A stretch of DNA of 64,000 bases. Origin: Neodiprion pinetum. Lineage: Eukaryota; Arthropoda; Insecta; Hymenoptera; Diprionidae. Both the position numbers and the translations under genes were made by a program. The stretch covers positions 19,120,526 through 19,184,525 of the forward strand of contig NC_060234.1 of the NCBI RefSeq assembly GCF_021155775.2, given 5' to 3'. Of this stretch, positions 24,703-37,644 are shown in pieces. Each line of letters opens with the position of its first letter. Within the stretch, counting starts at the first letter, position 1. The notes beneath the pieces are model-generated. The model was not told the DNA's origin, did not search any database, and worked only from the letters and a program-made list of their open reading frames with translations.

Positions 24703-27700
24703 ACGCCCCGGTGATTGTGTAAATAAGTGACGGTTGACGCGGTCGGTAAAGACTGATTATCATCCTCTTAATTCTCGTTTCACTGAATCTCTGGGATAAA
24801 TTTGTTAGAATATCATGCTCGTTTATCGTGCTTGTCTCGACTATTGGCCGTATTTGAGTATGCTATAACGTGCTGCAGACAGCGCTTTATCTTATCACCT
24901 ATTTTTTGGCGATTTAAAAAATAAAACACGCATCTTCTGATTATTCGGCGTAGAGCCTCCCATCTTAAATCAGTGCAAATTTCTGACCTATGCAATTAAT
25001 TTTCACCAAAGTTATCTGATATTTTTATTTCACGTAGAAACTGTCTCACTAATCTCGCCCGACTAATGATAAAGACGTGGGCTGGTGGTTGTAGGATATC
25101 GATCCAACGATTAACAAGTTTATAAATAAATAAGTCAAAGTTTTGGGTGAAATAAAAAGAGTTTTAATTTCAAAATTGCAGCATCTGCCAATTTATCAAC
25201 ACACATAGACTGGCTTTATACTCCATCAGTCCAGCAATTATTTCAACACTTCGTATGCGACTTTGCACAAGCCATTGATATCCGATCAATACTGTAGCGT
25301 CTTACAATTAACGACCCTTCAATAACTCGGGATGGCAGCTTAAGAGTCCAAACGCTTAAACCAAGCAAATTTGAATAAAATCCCACAGGCCTACGACTGG
25401 CCGTGATGAGGCGAAAATTACCGAGTAGTTTCAAAATATTATAAACAGGGTTTGAACCAGTCTGAAGAACAAGTTTCCTCAGCGCTCAGCTACGAGTCAT
25501 GAAACAGAGAAAGCGGCCTGAATCGAGACCTTCGAAGAAAGGTCTGGATAAACTCCTCGCATGCACTCAGGACATGTGACAAATTCACTGCACTGAGGGT
25601 GGAGGGGTGGTTAACAACTTTCGACCCTTTTGAAAACACTCGACTCGAAAATAGATAGAAAAGAATCGGTCGTGCCTTCGGTAACCGGTCAAACTTTCTT
25701 AATCATATCTTTGATCTTAATTCAACTAAATCACAGGTTATCGTTCAAGTTTGGTTTTAAAAATATATTCTATTTATTATCGTGGTGTTGGTGAATATTT
25801 TTTAAATCTACCGTTTCTAATAGTGTAATCTCTTTCTTGAAACACATGTTTATTCCTCAATTTCACGTTTGAATATTTATTTCTATTCAACACACAGACG
25901 TGATGATTATACGTTTTCGAATCGAGATAGGTTCTGCTCGATTACCAAATGGTGCAGTCTTTATTCGAGTAAACGTTTCCAGATCAAGCTTCAAGATCAA
26001 TCTGCAGGTGAGTATATGATGTATTTTGATTTGAAAAATTCATTTGCTGCAAGCTAATAAGCATTGCCAAGAATTCGAAAATCATTGTTTGAATTAAAAA
26101 TGTAACGATGTGTATAATTAGATTTTTCCTTCGATGTTTACATTTATTTGAATAAAAAATAATGAACTTCAATCGAATAGATAAAAATAAATTTTAATCA
26201 CGAAAATATGTTTCGAATAAACAGATTTCATTGAATAAAGGAAATTTTTTCTTTCAGCGTACACTTATCAATTGACAAAACATTTCAGCAAGTTTGAACT
26301 GGTTTAAAAAGCGTCAAGGTTTTGGCTAGGTCGATTACACGCGGAAATCCCTAAATATACTTTCCTAATAGCTCTGATATAATAGGTATAGCGAATCTTC
26401 TCATTCCTAATCGTACTAATTCCGGAAAAAACTGTGTAACTATACTACACTCACATCAACTCTGCTCCTGAGAGCACTCCGCCTTGGACGTATCAGCACA
26501 TCTTTGTAATCCAATTTCATATCATTGATTATGTTTGGAATCTTTTTTGCACAATCCTGGCGTATCAGTATTCGGAGAGCAGCCGATTCTATTACATCAC
26601 CCCACAAACTGGCTGCCGTTGCACGATAGATAAACTTCCTATTCGTATAGCTTTCTAAATGCGATCTCGCCACGATCTTGTGGGACTACTTAAATACTTC
26701 GCAAAAGTATATTTTAATTGTCTTTGCACCCTACGGACGACGTGTCTAACAGTTGCCCCACCTATATCGAGTCAACGTTTCCAAACGCTATTCGTAAAAT
26801 ACTGCTGATTTATCGACAAGACAGATGTATTGGTTATGATGAAATCTTCCCAATTTGCGCTTCGCCTTTAACAGGTAGGCGTCATCGTATCAACACTTTG
26901 CTGGTTAAGATATCCAAACAAATATCTTTATTTTTGTTATTCACAAGGTTCCGTATCTTACCAAATACGTGGATACGAAGAGTAGATTGATTTTAAAGAA
27001 TATTACTGCAGGAAGGGCTTCACGAGTAGCGATTGAATGAATAAATTGAGAAGATATTGAAATAACGATTATGATTTTGTCACACAAGACATTGATCTTG
27101 AAGATTTGATATCGAAATGAAACGGACATTGAAAGATGACTTCGACGACACTTGAGCATGTCCGTGCTTGGCTGTGAGTTATGGAAGGCCGATTTTGAAA
27201 AAGTGACGCATAAGAAGCGTCAGCTGAAAAACTTGATACTGATTGGAGGAAGGAAATGAGGAGCGTCCATGCGTATTGGTTGACAAAAACGAGAAGTAAA
27301 AGGGTGTGTCACGGAAAAGATATGCGAGGAAATGTGAAGCATAAAACAGACGAGTCCTAGCCTCGGGTTGCATGGGAAATTGCAGTCCAAAGATAGTTAA
27401 TATTGTAGAATGTTCAATTTGCCACACGTACACGTCCCTATCACTTGACTGTTGCAAATGAATAGGCTAAAGGACAGGGAAAGGAACGAAAGCGAATGAA
27501 CAATGTAGCTAGAAAAAACCCGGCTCATCTAAAAAATGCTTGCTTCTAGTCTAAAAAGAAGCCTCAAAAACACTGAACATTGTGGCTTCAGTTTTAGAGT
27601 GTGCTAAAACGTTTTTTCTAACAAAGTGAACAATAGATATTAGTATCCAATTAACACGTATCATATCTTTTATATTTTACAAAAAAACTCCGTTACGACA

Positions 27701-29013
27701 TTGTGGAATCTAAAACATGCCGATAAACTCTGGCACGCACATCTTCATGTTTCACAGATTTAATCTTCAGGGAACACGAATTCATTTCGTAAAAGAAGAT
27801 CGGATCACGGAATCGCAACAGTCGAAAATATTTATGGTTTTATTGCTTTCATGCTCATTGTCAAGCATGTCCCAAATATCACATTTGCCAACATCTCTGC
27901 ACAGGCAAAAAGTTCTGCATAAAATTGGCAGTCTCTCAACAAAAACAGCGCATCAGGAGCTGGGTTTGGCAACCACAGAAATTAAGCCTGGAATCAATGC
28001 TTTCTCACCCATGGTATGTACGATACGGCCAAAAAAGTCTTGTGATGTAGGTATAAAATTGAAGACACAAAAGTGACTGAAAACAAAAGGACGAATGCAT
28101 AAACTTATTGAAATACAGCACGAAAAGGCAATATAGAAAGATAGACGACGCATGTAGGACACGGCCACAGCCTTATCTTCTTGACGGTATAAAGTCAACT
28201 CACATTTTAGTATTTACTATTTCACATTGTTTCCTATCGTATCACATATGCTTGATAACATTGGTGCATGTTCACGTAAGTCGACCACTATTTCCGAATA
28301 TAAGCTCCCAGTATAAATTTTTGGGACAAAACATAACCGGTCCGATAATCTGGAGCACTTGACACGTGGTGGCGTAATACCGAATGATATACAAAGCGTC
28401 CAGTATCTCGGTCTAAAGGTGTAACCATGACGTAAACCAGGACGCAAGGCATCCAATTGATCCAATCTACCTTAAGACGTGAAGAAATTTAATCACTTCT
28501 GCAACAGTCGAGATGCGGGTCGCATCTAACCCTATTGGAAATGCCTATGTGATAAATGTTACGAAAAACCACTTAGTAATTTATATGGTTAATAGTACGA
28601 ATTTATGATCGAATTCTTTTTTTACTGTTTAACACATCATTCGTTGTGTGATTTAGTACCTGAATTTTCACATGTTTTATCAGCTAATTTCAATATCAAA
28701 CAGAATTTGCTCAACGAAATTTATGATTGGTAATTCAAATGATAAAATAATGCGATATTCTCTTAAATCTGAGTAACCGAGTAATCAAACACAATTTCAG
28801 CAATAACCTCATACTTGATTGACGTGTGAGAAAATTGAACACAAATGTAACACTTTCATTCAACATATTTTTACATTAACTCAAAATACATAGTGGCCGA
28901 TGCGTTCTATAACAAATGCTAAAACAAGTATAAAATGCGATGCTTCAGTATACTTATAATATTTCCACATAATAACAATAACAATTACATTACTAATAAC
29001 ATGAACAATATCA
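24703..29013. other. no gene identified
   Basis: Mixed AT-rich DNA with scattered open frames of up to 119 codons (27717-28076 plus). I cannot tie any to a protein family or splice sites. A small hairpin lies at about 27561-27592. Confidence 0.4.
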
Positions 29014-29058
29014 CTAATAATAATAATAATGTCAATAATAATGATGATGATGATGATA
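29014..29058 (+). repeat. (ATA)n/(ATG)n trinucleotide repeat
   Basis: Runs of AAT followed by GAT trinucleotides over about 45 bp. Confidence 0.75.
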
Positions 29059-29544
29059 CTGATGTTTAAAAAGTTATATAAAACATATTTAAGAAATATC
29101 TATAATTATGTAATTATGCCTTATTGTTTGTAGCAACGATGGTGGTCTTGGTGATTTTTTTCTGTTCTCTTTCCTTTTTCTTTTTTCTTTCGTGTGGCAA
29201 TGCTAATCACGATAGGAATAGTGATAGTACAGACAGTAATACTAATAACATTACACATTTAAGATTTTCAACTTTTTAGTTCAATTTTCATTTGTTTTTC
29301 TTTGTTTTAATTTTGTTTGAAAAGTTAGAAAACTAATATATCTGACACGCCGATAGCTATATGCGGCACTACATCAATTACAGGATATTATTATCGTAAA
29401 TCAATATATTGTATGAATAATTAAATTGAACGAATAAATATTGTTCACTTTGTAATGGTTCAAATATAACCGCGCAATGAACACGACACGAGCGGATGAG
29501 GTTAGACCCAGGGAGTGGGGCACCGAGTCACAAATTTAAAATTG

Positions 29545-29975
29545 AAGGAGTTGCTTGGTCTACGTCTCTCTAGGAAGAAGGTGGTGCGGAGGTTCCCCTC
29601 TCCGAAATCAAGACTTAACAGATCGAAAATCGACGAACTAGTAATAATAAAGTAAATTTAAACCTCGAGGACGAACGTTTCAAATTAATTATTATACACT
29701 CCAAAAGTCAAGCCAAATTTAAAGAGAGACGATGTAAAACGAAGAAACAACAAAAGTGAAATCCAAGAATATAGTGCCTCGACGAAAGACAGTTATTTAC
29801 AATTCTTTTTAATTTTAACAATATACACCAGTTTTAACAATACACATATGGAATGAATGAATGAACGAATTTTAAACCTAAAGACGGCTCGTGTTTTAAT
29901 ATATTTATTAATAAATTAAAATTTCACTCTGCTATTAGTACCTTATGAAATGTACTTAATATTGATTACGCATAG
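29545..29975 (+). repeat. diverged non-coding duplicate, copy B
   Basis: Partner of 23480-23875. It shares many 9-16 bp words in the same order, but carries an extra stretch of about 40 bp near 29640-29690. It could be two old copies of a transposable element end, or the remains of a tandem duplication of a transcribed non-coding region. Confidence 0.6.
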
Positions 29976-31902
29976 TTTTCAATTTTCAAAATAGTCTTAT
30001 AACTTGGAAGACTAAAGCCTGCATACTGTGTAAAATATAAACAGCAGTTGACTGAATTATCTGCCGATGAAATAGAATTAATTCATGTGGACCAAGGGTA
30101 ATTTGACTCTGTTATAGTTAGTTACTAGATGAAGGATATTCTTTGGTTATGACAAAAAGTGAAAATGGTTCAAAACTTCGTAGCTACGACAGCCAGAAAT
30201 TTGTTACGGTGTAACGGATCGACTGCAGTGCACCATCCGGTGCGAGTATTAGGTGCATGCCTAAATTAAAATATATCATTCGAACGATGCAGAACAAACT
30301 GCCAACACGTAGAAATGACGCAGTGCATAACATACATCACATTATATAATGTATGTATGGTTTATAATACACTATTGAGACCTTCGATTAGTCTTATTTG
30401 CGAACTGATTGGCTGCATTAAGTGTGTCACGCATGATGCACTTATACGCGAATGAGATGAATTGTAAATTAGAGCCGAAGCTAGAAAGGCAGCATCCGCA
30501 GCAAGCTTCGGGTAAACAAGACGGCAAAGTAATACGAAACCGCAGATTTGAGTAGGTGGGAGATGACGTCACTCGACGCTTACCAATGGCCTCGCCGTGT
30601 TTGGCAAAACTGAAACGTGTACGTCGGTACAATGGGACAATTGGGCTCATTAGTCCCGTATCATTTGCATAAGGTATTATCATGTATATAATATAGGTAT
30701 GTGGAATTAGCAGCAATAATTTATAATCCACGTCAACGCATTTATTTTCCGAAAACAGCAAGTTTCCTGCAGCTGCTGCAAATTCTACTCGATTTTTCGC
30801 CATAGTATAAATTGCAGTGTACTATTTCTACACGGAATTGAGGAGTCATTCATTTTTTAATAGCTATAAATTCTCGGTTGATCTGACGTTGCGATAACAA
30901 ACGTCATTGAAGTGTATCCGCAAATCTGCATGTATGTACCTATGTAGACCAGAATGAAAATTACTGCAACTTCTGAATGGTTTGTATGATTATGACCATA
31001 GGCAGGAACAGTAAGGAATATGTTACAACCACTGTAGGCGTCTCTTTATTTGCTGGCGGCCTTATACTTATATGTATGTGTGTCAAGAAAGCCATTTTGC
31101 GGTATTTGAGAAGAAAGCACAAGATTTAGGGCATATTTTGGAAAGGCTGTATACTTGATACGCGTCTACTGCTTACAATTAGACGTAAGCGCTGCGAAAC
31201 ACGCTGTTTACGCGTTTATAATACACCTCTGAACAATACATCACACAGCACATCAATTATGTCATTCGATATTCATAACTCTCGAGTTTTGTTATAAAAG
31301 ATGAGTGAGAAAAAACTGACTGACAAACTGTTGCTCCATGCTTTTGTCAGCCTTATGAATAATCAAGAATCCAATTGTCAATTACTAACGATTAGACAAC
31401 CATTTTCGTAAGGTCATCGACTTTATAAATTTGTACAATTACAAACTTCTCGAGTACAAAGAGAACTGCTTCTCATAATCACGAACATCGACTATGTGCG
31501 GCAAATAAGTTGTATTGCGCAAAAATGATATCAATTCAAACCAGAAATGAGATGAGCACAAGTTTTGAACTCGTAACTTCAAATGCGAAATAAAATTTAA
31601 ACAAAATTCTCCAGTTCTGGCTTCGATGATTGATTGAAAAGCTCGAAAAAACAGTTGGCTAAGATTACTTATTTGCCTTAACAAATTATTGCAGAAAACT
31701 CCATACGTTTTTATATTATAATCTCCTGTTACAAATATTCACTCTCAGTATTGACCGCGTACATTCATCCTTTAGAGACGTAGATTTGATTAGATGGTGA
31801 CTTTTAAAAATGAAAACAATAAAAGTAATTGTCGATTTAGTCGAGTGCATGAGTGTTGCGAAATAAACTACGATTGTTTGCTCAATAAAAACAAGTTCTT
31901 AC
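29976..31902. other. no gene identified; one 143-codon minus frame
   Basis: A minus-strand frame starts with a true ATG at 30803 and runs to 30372 (143 codons), in a block slightly richer in G+C. The product is not recognised and there is no splice support. A near-palindrome, ACATTATATAATGT, lies at about 30338. The rest is AT-rich DNA without features. Confidence 0.35.
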
Positions 31903-31908
31903 TTTATT
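31903..31908 (-). terminator. candidate polyadenylation signal of the serine protease
   Basis: AATAAA on the minus strand, about 185 bases past the protease stop codon. Position and sequence fit, but no transcript evidence is available. Confidence 0.4.
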
Positions 31909-32089
31909 ATTCAGTACTGCGAAGGAGAACCGACTAACTCTATACGTCAAACGGAAGCGACTAGGACGAACTTGCTAGAAGTAGAACCTGCCACCTGCAG
32001 GAATTTGATGGAACCAAGTTTATACTAGTAAAGTTAAATTGTCAAATCACAACAGTTATTCATTTCCCTGAGATCGCCCGTTCGCACCA

Positions 32090-33768
32090 TCACTTGGAAA
32101 CAGCGGTTCCGATTACTCTTTCAATAAAGTCGAGCATCAAAGACATCCTGACATAGGCATCAGGAACTCCGGAAGCACATGGCGACCGACCCCAGGAAAC
32201 GACGCCGACTAGCGTACCGTTATACACTAGAGGACCACCGCTGTCACCCTGCAAGGTAAAAGTCTCTGTTATAAGCAGCTTAGGACTACTTTTGCATCAT
32301 ATGGTCACGAACCACTCGACGTCATACTCACGCTGCAAACCGCAGATCCAACACCTCTCAAAGCACACAGATGCACGTCGTCCACTTCTTCTCTGAGCGT
32401 CTCCCTGCATTCCGTGTTATTGATTGCCACCACCCATAGATACTGAAGCTTTGTGGGCACAGCATTGCTCTCAGAAAATAACCTGCCCCATCCACTGACC
32501 AGTAGCTCAGCACCATCGGGTGGATCAACCGTAGCTATAGGAATCGGCGACTGAAGAGACGTCACCGTCAGTTCCGCAGCTAGCTGCAACAAACAACGTG
32601 GGAATGAGTTACACCTTCGCTCATACTAAAAGGAATCGGTTAAATTTAGCATATCGATTCCCGAGCTTTGTCGGACTTTCATGCAGGCTGGCTCCCTGAA
32701 GCTTCAGCTTTCAAACGCCTCTTCCGAATGGCACGTAGGTAATGTGGATTTTTCTAGGTTAAGCAGACCTCGAACAGTTGCCTCAGTGATTTGGGAAGGC
32801 TTGGGACACTTCTGTTGCTCACTGGCTGATATCTGATGACCGCTATGAGTCAACATGACAGCATAATTTCAATTCGCAACTTGATACGGGAGACACAATG
32901 GAGTTGAATTATTTTGCGCATGCGCAATCGGCCATTTAGCCTGCTTTAAGCTTGATTAATCAGATTTTTGATTGATGAGGTATTAAATCGAACATCTACG
33001 TCACAGTGCCCTGAGCCTTTAATTCAAAGTCTGATCGATCAAATTATTAGCTTTCGTTAGATACACCAGCTTGAAGATACATGAGTGTCGGAATGCCAAG
33101 GCACCTAGCTGACGTGTGTTCGTTTTATCCCATTAGATGATAGTTTTCTTACCGTCAAAATTGCGATATCGTATTTCCAATAGTCTGACGAACCGACATA
33201 ACTCTCGTGAGATGTTACTTCAACGACACCATGGGTCTCGCCACCACTTTCCAAACCGTTGGTGCCCGTAATGACTGTCAGTTGACTGATATTTATACCC
33301 GGGACACAATGCGCCGCAGTGACAATATGGAAGACAGTGATTATGGACCCTCCACAAAAGGGCCAGCCATTCAATCTCAATGACACTTGGTAGGGAATTG
33401 CACCTTCTTCAGCCTGTGCCCCTCCAACGATGCGCGATTCCAGCCCGACATCAAAATTAATCGACGCACCTGTTCATTTTGAATAATGAATTTTACTTAA
33501 AAACTTGGGCAAATCTTGCAGTGAACGTAAAATCAAGACGCGGAAATGGTCGTCGACAGCTGTAAATGACCATACAGAATTAATATTGACAGAACAATTC
33601 AGCCAAGGCCGATATTCTGTATTAATTTCAAATTTTCACTAACACCTCCGTTCATTCGGAATTATTTCAGAATCATTTTATCGACTGACGATGTTACTAA
33701 CCGTTAGTAAACATCACACTAAGTCCAAACACGAGACAGAAGACTATTTGATGATGAAATAGACTCAT
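32090..33768 (-). CDS. secreted chymotrypsin-fold (S1A) serine protease, brachyurin-like
   Basis: A complete four-exon gene on the minus strand: 33768-33702, 33469-33153, 32583-32332 and 32248-32090. All introns are GT-AG and the phases agree; the product is 264 residues. Residues 1-22 form a hydrophobic signal peptide. Activation cleavage is expected at Arg35 before IVGG. The catalytic triad is His76 (TAAHC), Asp123 (DIAIL) and Ser215 (GDSGGPL). Cysteines occur at the usual 42-58, 168-182 and 191-220 pairs. In chymotrypsin numbering, position 189 is Ala (residue 209) and position 226 is Asp (residue 242). Trypsin-like Asp189 is therefore missing, and the pocket resembles that of brachyurins (crustacean and insect serine collagenases), which have a broad or chymotryptic preference. 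The likely role is an extracellular, probably digestive, protease. Intron 2 (33152-32584) holds a dispersed repeat copy. No neighbouring protease gene is present. Confidence 0.93.
32663..32909 (+). repeat. dispersed repeat, copy 2, inside protease intron 2
   Basis: Partner of 21371-21575 in the same orientation. It lies entirely within the intron between exons 2 and 3 of the protease gene, so it entered without disturbing the coding exons. A GCGCATGCGCA word follows at 32925. Confidence 0.55.
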
Positions 33769-33962
33769 GGTTAGCCGAAGGACAGTGTAACTCTGACTTG
33801 GCGTCAAAAATCAAAAGTTCAACTGTCTGTTAACGAAAGACCCATTTTTGCAGATTTTTAAGAATAGTAGATTACACTTATCACTCGACATGTAGCACTT
33901 GATCACAATGATAAATCGTTTTGAAGATACAGTCATGTGCTGACACTGCTCCGACAATAAAT

Positions 33963-33970
33963 CCTTTATA
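33963..33970 (-). promoter_or_regulatory. possible TATA box of the serine protease
   Basis: TATAAAGG on the minus strand, about 195 bases before the protease ATG, with an initiator-like TCAGCA about 25 bases further on. An upstream ATG with a sizeable reading frame follows at 33937, which weakens the case unless the leader is spliced. Confidence 0.22.
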
Positions 33971-34390
33971 ACATTAATATCAGTCATAAACCATTATTAT
34001 AATCAACGGACATTATTACATTATTCGGATATTTCCTGATTCTAGCGAAAATTTTTAAAAGAGTCTGTTTTAGTATACTAAATGCACGTGAGATCAGGCA
34101 TAAGTAAAGATTTTAATTGTTGTCATTCTAAAGTAATTATCTCTAATTGAGAATCACTCGTAAGGATAAACATTCTGCGTCCTTCGAACTGCAAGATATT
34201 TCTTTTTTAAGAAGGTTCTACAACGATTATCCAAAAAACTATCCGAAAATCCGCTAGGTGATATCTAAAATGTTTTGATGCTGGATCATATGTGAACGCG
34301 TACTTTATCTGATTTACTTCTTTGTTGCAAGCACATATCATCTTCGATTAAGAAAGACAACATTAGACTTACAAGCGAATTGGTATATAT

Positions 34391-35005
34391 TAGGGTGGTC
34401 CTTTTTCAGGGTGTTGACGAATTTTTTCCAGCTCATTCCCCAAAACAACTTCAAATAATTCATAAACAATTGCCTAATTTTTTCAGAATTTTACCTCAAC
34501 TCTAACTCGTTCCGCTAACAGGATGGATTTCCCCATTGAAAATACACGTATTTCAGACACATTCTCAGTATATATTTTATTGTAGGTGTACTGATGTTCA
34601 AAAATATCCATTACTACGAGGTTTTAGTGGGCATTAGTGTTACTATTTGATAAAAAATTTACATCAGCATACCAGGCAATCTATACGAATCGCTGCTGAA
34701 ATTCCTCGAGATTGCAGTGTATGATGGTGTGAATTTTTTGTCAGATAGCAACACTGATGCCCACTAAAACCTCATAGCCATGGGTTTTTTTGTAAACATT
34801 ATTACTCTTACTAAAATAATATATACTGACAATGTGTCCGAAATAAGTGTATTTTAATTGAGAAAATCCATCCTGTTGGCAAGATGGCTTAGTGTTGAGG
34901 TAAAAATCAGAAAAAATTAGGCAATTGCTTTTGAATTACTTGAAGTCGATTTAGGGGGTGAGCCGAAAAAAATTCATCAACACCCTAAATCAGGCCCACC
35001 CGCGT
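34391..35005. mobile_element. TAGGGTGGTCC foldback element with about 290-bp arms
   Basis: Starts TAGGGTGGTCC and ends with a near complement. The arms (about 34391-34677 and 34726-35005) are reverse complements over nearly their whole length. Both hold AGGGTGTTGA, TTGCCTAATTTTTTC, CAGGATGGATTT, GACACATT and GAGGTTTTAGTGGGCAT-type words. The spacer is about 50 bp and there is no coding capacity. The flanks are TATA-rich, so a TA or longer target duplication cannot be resolved. Confidence 0.8.
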
Positions 35006-35510
35006 ATATATGAAATATGTATTATATTCTGGTAAAGTAAAGGCGTCGATCTGACGCTTAAAGGAGACCTGCCTCCAGCGTCCGAATGTGTTTCCATAGC
35101 GACCGCCATATCTGCGAAATATTCGTAATATGTAATTTCAGCGCGAGCCCCGCATTACATTGATTTATATTCTACACACTGTCACTAAATTATTCAAGAC
35201 TGAGATATAAATTTATAAAGTAAAGTATAGTCACCAACGCTCTGTAGGAACAGTAAAACACTACGTACTCTAAAAATATGATACCGTAATTACTGTAACA
35301 GGTTGCTATGACCCATCATTTGAAATTTGTGAGATTTCGGATCAGAGGGAATTAAAATGAATATGATTGATTGAATTTTATTCGCAAATGGGTTCACACT
35401 AATGCTAATATGAGCATTTAAAATTGCGTAACACATTTTAGGTCAGTAAGCTACGGCGACTACATTTGGTTATTTTGCCAAAACGCCCGATGGACAGGCA
35501 ATCAGAGTGC

Positions 35511-35586
35511 AGATGTACTCTCAATTGCCGAAATGCAGGCGGATTTAACCGAAATGTACTCCGAATTGCATACGTGCAGGCGGATA
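35511..35586 (+). repeat. two-copy tandem repeat of about 41 bp
   Basis: Two similar units, each with ATGTACT, then AATTGC, then GCAGGCGGAT, at 35511-35544 and 35552-35586. They directly abut the next foldback element. Confidence 0.55.
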
Positions 35587-35589
35587 ATT

Positions 35590-35850
35590 ACATTATTATA
35601 CCGTGATTTTTTCTAAACACGAAACGATCCTGATTGTGCGCCTGATTCAAGTACCAAAAGTTACAGCTTATGTTTAAATTGAGCACTATATCCCGCCACG
35701 GCAATCTCCAACATCATAGATATAATATTTAACGTTTAGCATAGCCATGGCGATATAGAGTGCTATACCTAAATATGAGCTGTAATTCCGATTGCTTGAA
35801 TCAAGAGCACGGACTGTTCCGCGTTTAGGATAAGTTAAGGTGTAATTTAC
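35590..35850. mobile_element. foldback element with about 110-bp arms
   Basis: The left arm (35590-35705) and right arm (about 35746-35850) are reverse complements. Matched words include TAAGCTGTAA and TTACAGCTTA, TTGAATCA and TGATTCAA, GTGTTTAG and CTAAACAC, and ATATAG with GTGCT near the centre. The spacer is about 40 bp. The open frame over its right half is a shadow. Confidence 0.65.
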
Positions 35851-35869
35851 CCTGTGTACAATTGCCATA

Positions 35870-37640
35870 AGACATTTCTATAGAATAACTCGATATGAAC
35901 GTTGTAGCTTAGACAGAATAATAAATAAAAGCAACGCGCCAACGCATAGCTACCAACCCCGAGAGACCGTTGAATACGACCTTGACGAATTCTTATTTCC
36001 TACCGTTAGGCGTGACCTCGGTTTCGTATGCTGCGCACAGGAGCCTGAGCACTTCGTGACGTCACAAATCACAGGCTTCAACGGTACGGGAGGGGGTTGG
36101 TGAACGCTATGCAGGTTAGTAGAGCAGAGGCGTTGCGACGCTCTACGCCACCCCGAGTGACGTTCATTTCGACACCCTTCTCGCGACAGGCGCGCAAGTC
36201 AAATACATATTAATGACGAATTGTTAGTTATGTCACTAGTTAAGTGCTGCTTCGAAGCCGATGCGCCTGGTGTATTCGAACCCGTCATACAGAAGTGCAT
36301 TGATCCTGGATGTGAGTAACACTGAAAAGCATAACAACAGGCGCAACGGATACGCGTTAATAAATTATCTTATTTTTGGCCCTGCTACTTACTGGATTGG
36401 ATCTTTAAACGCTTAGAAAATAATTTACAAATTGAGTTCAAGTAAAATTTGTAATTTTGAAATACCAACTCGTTAAACATAAACCACGTAGCAACATCTA
36501 TTATAAGTGTCGAACGGAAATATATTTAGGCTCTCATTCGGTAATTATTTATGTAATACTTATCTATGTTTGCCATTGGTAAGGTATAAATGAGAAATTT
36601 TTTGATTTCGGAAAAACGGTGAATAAACTGCAACGTGGAAATGAGTTTTGTGCAAATCAAAAACATGTCAGTGAGGTATTACATCTTATAATTAAGCCGT
36701 AATTTTGACGGTCCATAAAAATATGGACGCATTTTTTTTACGCATGTTGAAAAAATCTATCACTTAGACATCGCTGCAAAGTGATCAATAAAAACTCAAT
36801 CATATATTTGATTATTTGTGATATTTATTATTATCAATCGTTTACATTCTAAAAATTGGTAACTTTATAACATATTCTTGGCGTATTCCATTGCTTGTTT
36901 TAGCTACATTAGTTAAGTATTCTTCTGAGAACACCCACCACTCTTTCCTATCCTCATAATGTTGTTTCAATACACTAATTGTCTGTAATATCGATTATAG
37001 AAGACTCTGCATTCTACACCGCTACGTTCGTCTGCCACAGGCTTTGCATGCCTAAACGCATTACTTTTCTTAGCTCCAGCATTTAACAGGATTACAATCA
37101 TTTGAAAGGGCAATTCACAATTAATAACTGCCCAGTAGAGGGGATGAACGAAGATTTTGGGAAAAACATTCTTCCACCACTGCAATCGTATTGAAAATAC
37201 TTTGTACTTGAGTTGCACGTGTCTGTGCAAATGTAATTTAAATTTGCTACACCGTTCGATCTATTCTTTGATATTGTGCGCTGTCGCTTCAAGTGTGATA
37301 AAAAGCAAAGCGGCTATTATTGTGTAGAGTGTGGAAAGTTCCATTACTCGGAAATTTGGTACGTGGAAATTGCACGCTTCAGGATAGCACTCTCAAAAAT
37401 CAATATCCCTTATTACGTAAGAGTGAAATTAAATCAAGTCTTCTCAAAAGCTTGTGAACAATTTTTTTAGTCAAAATTCGTCATATCGACAAACCGACTC
37501 GATCAGGGATGACTTCCCTTATACCGACAATTGTTACCATTCATGGTTCATTGGTCGGGAATCAGCTCTAAGTCTTAGAAATTTAGTTTCACTTGCGAAG
37601 TGTACCAGGTAATACTGTCTACATGTGCCAGTACATATAT
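35870..37640. other. no gene identified; GC-rich patch at 35.9-36.3 kb
   Basis: A patch at about 35930-36320 is GC-richer and holds a perfect CRE-like TGACGTCA at about 36058 and the dyad GTAGAGC with GCTCTAC at about 36120-36150. It could be a promoter, but no exon is seen next to it. The remainder is AT-rich. Confidence 0.35.
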
Positions 37641-37644
37641 GTAT

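Noticed and set aside
30372..30803. 143-codon minus frame with a true ATG.
   Set aside because: No recognised domain, signal or splice partner. Kept only as a note in the gap description.
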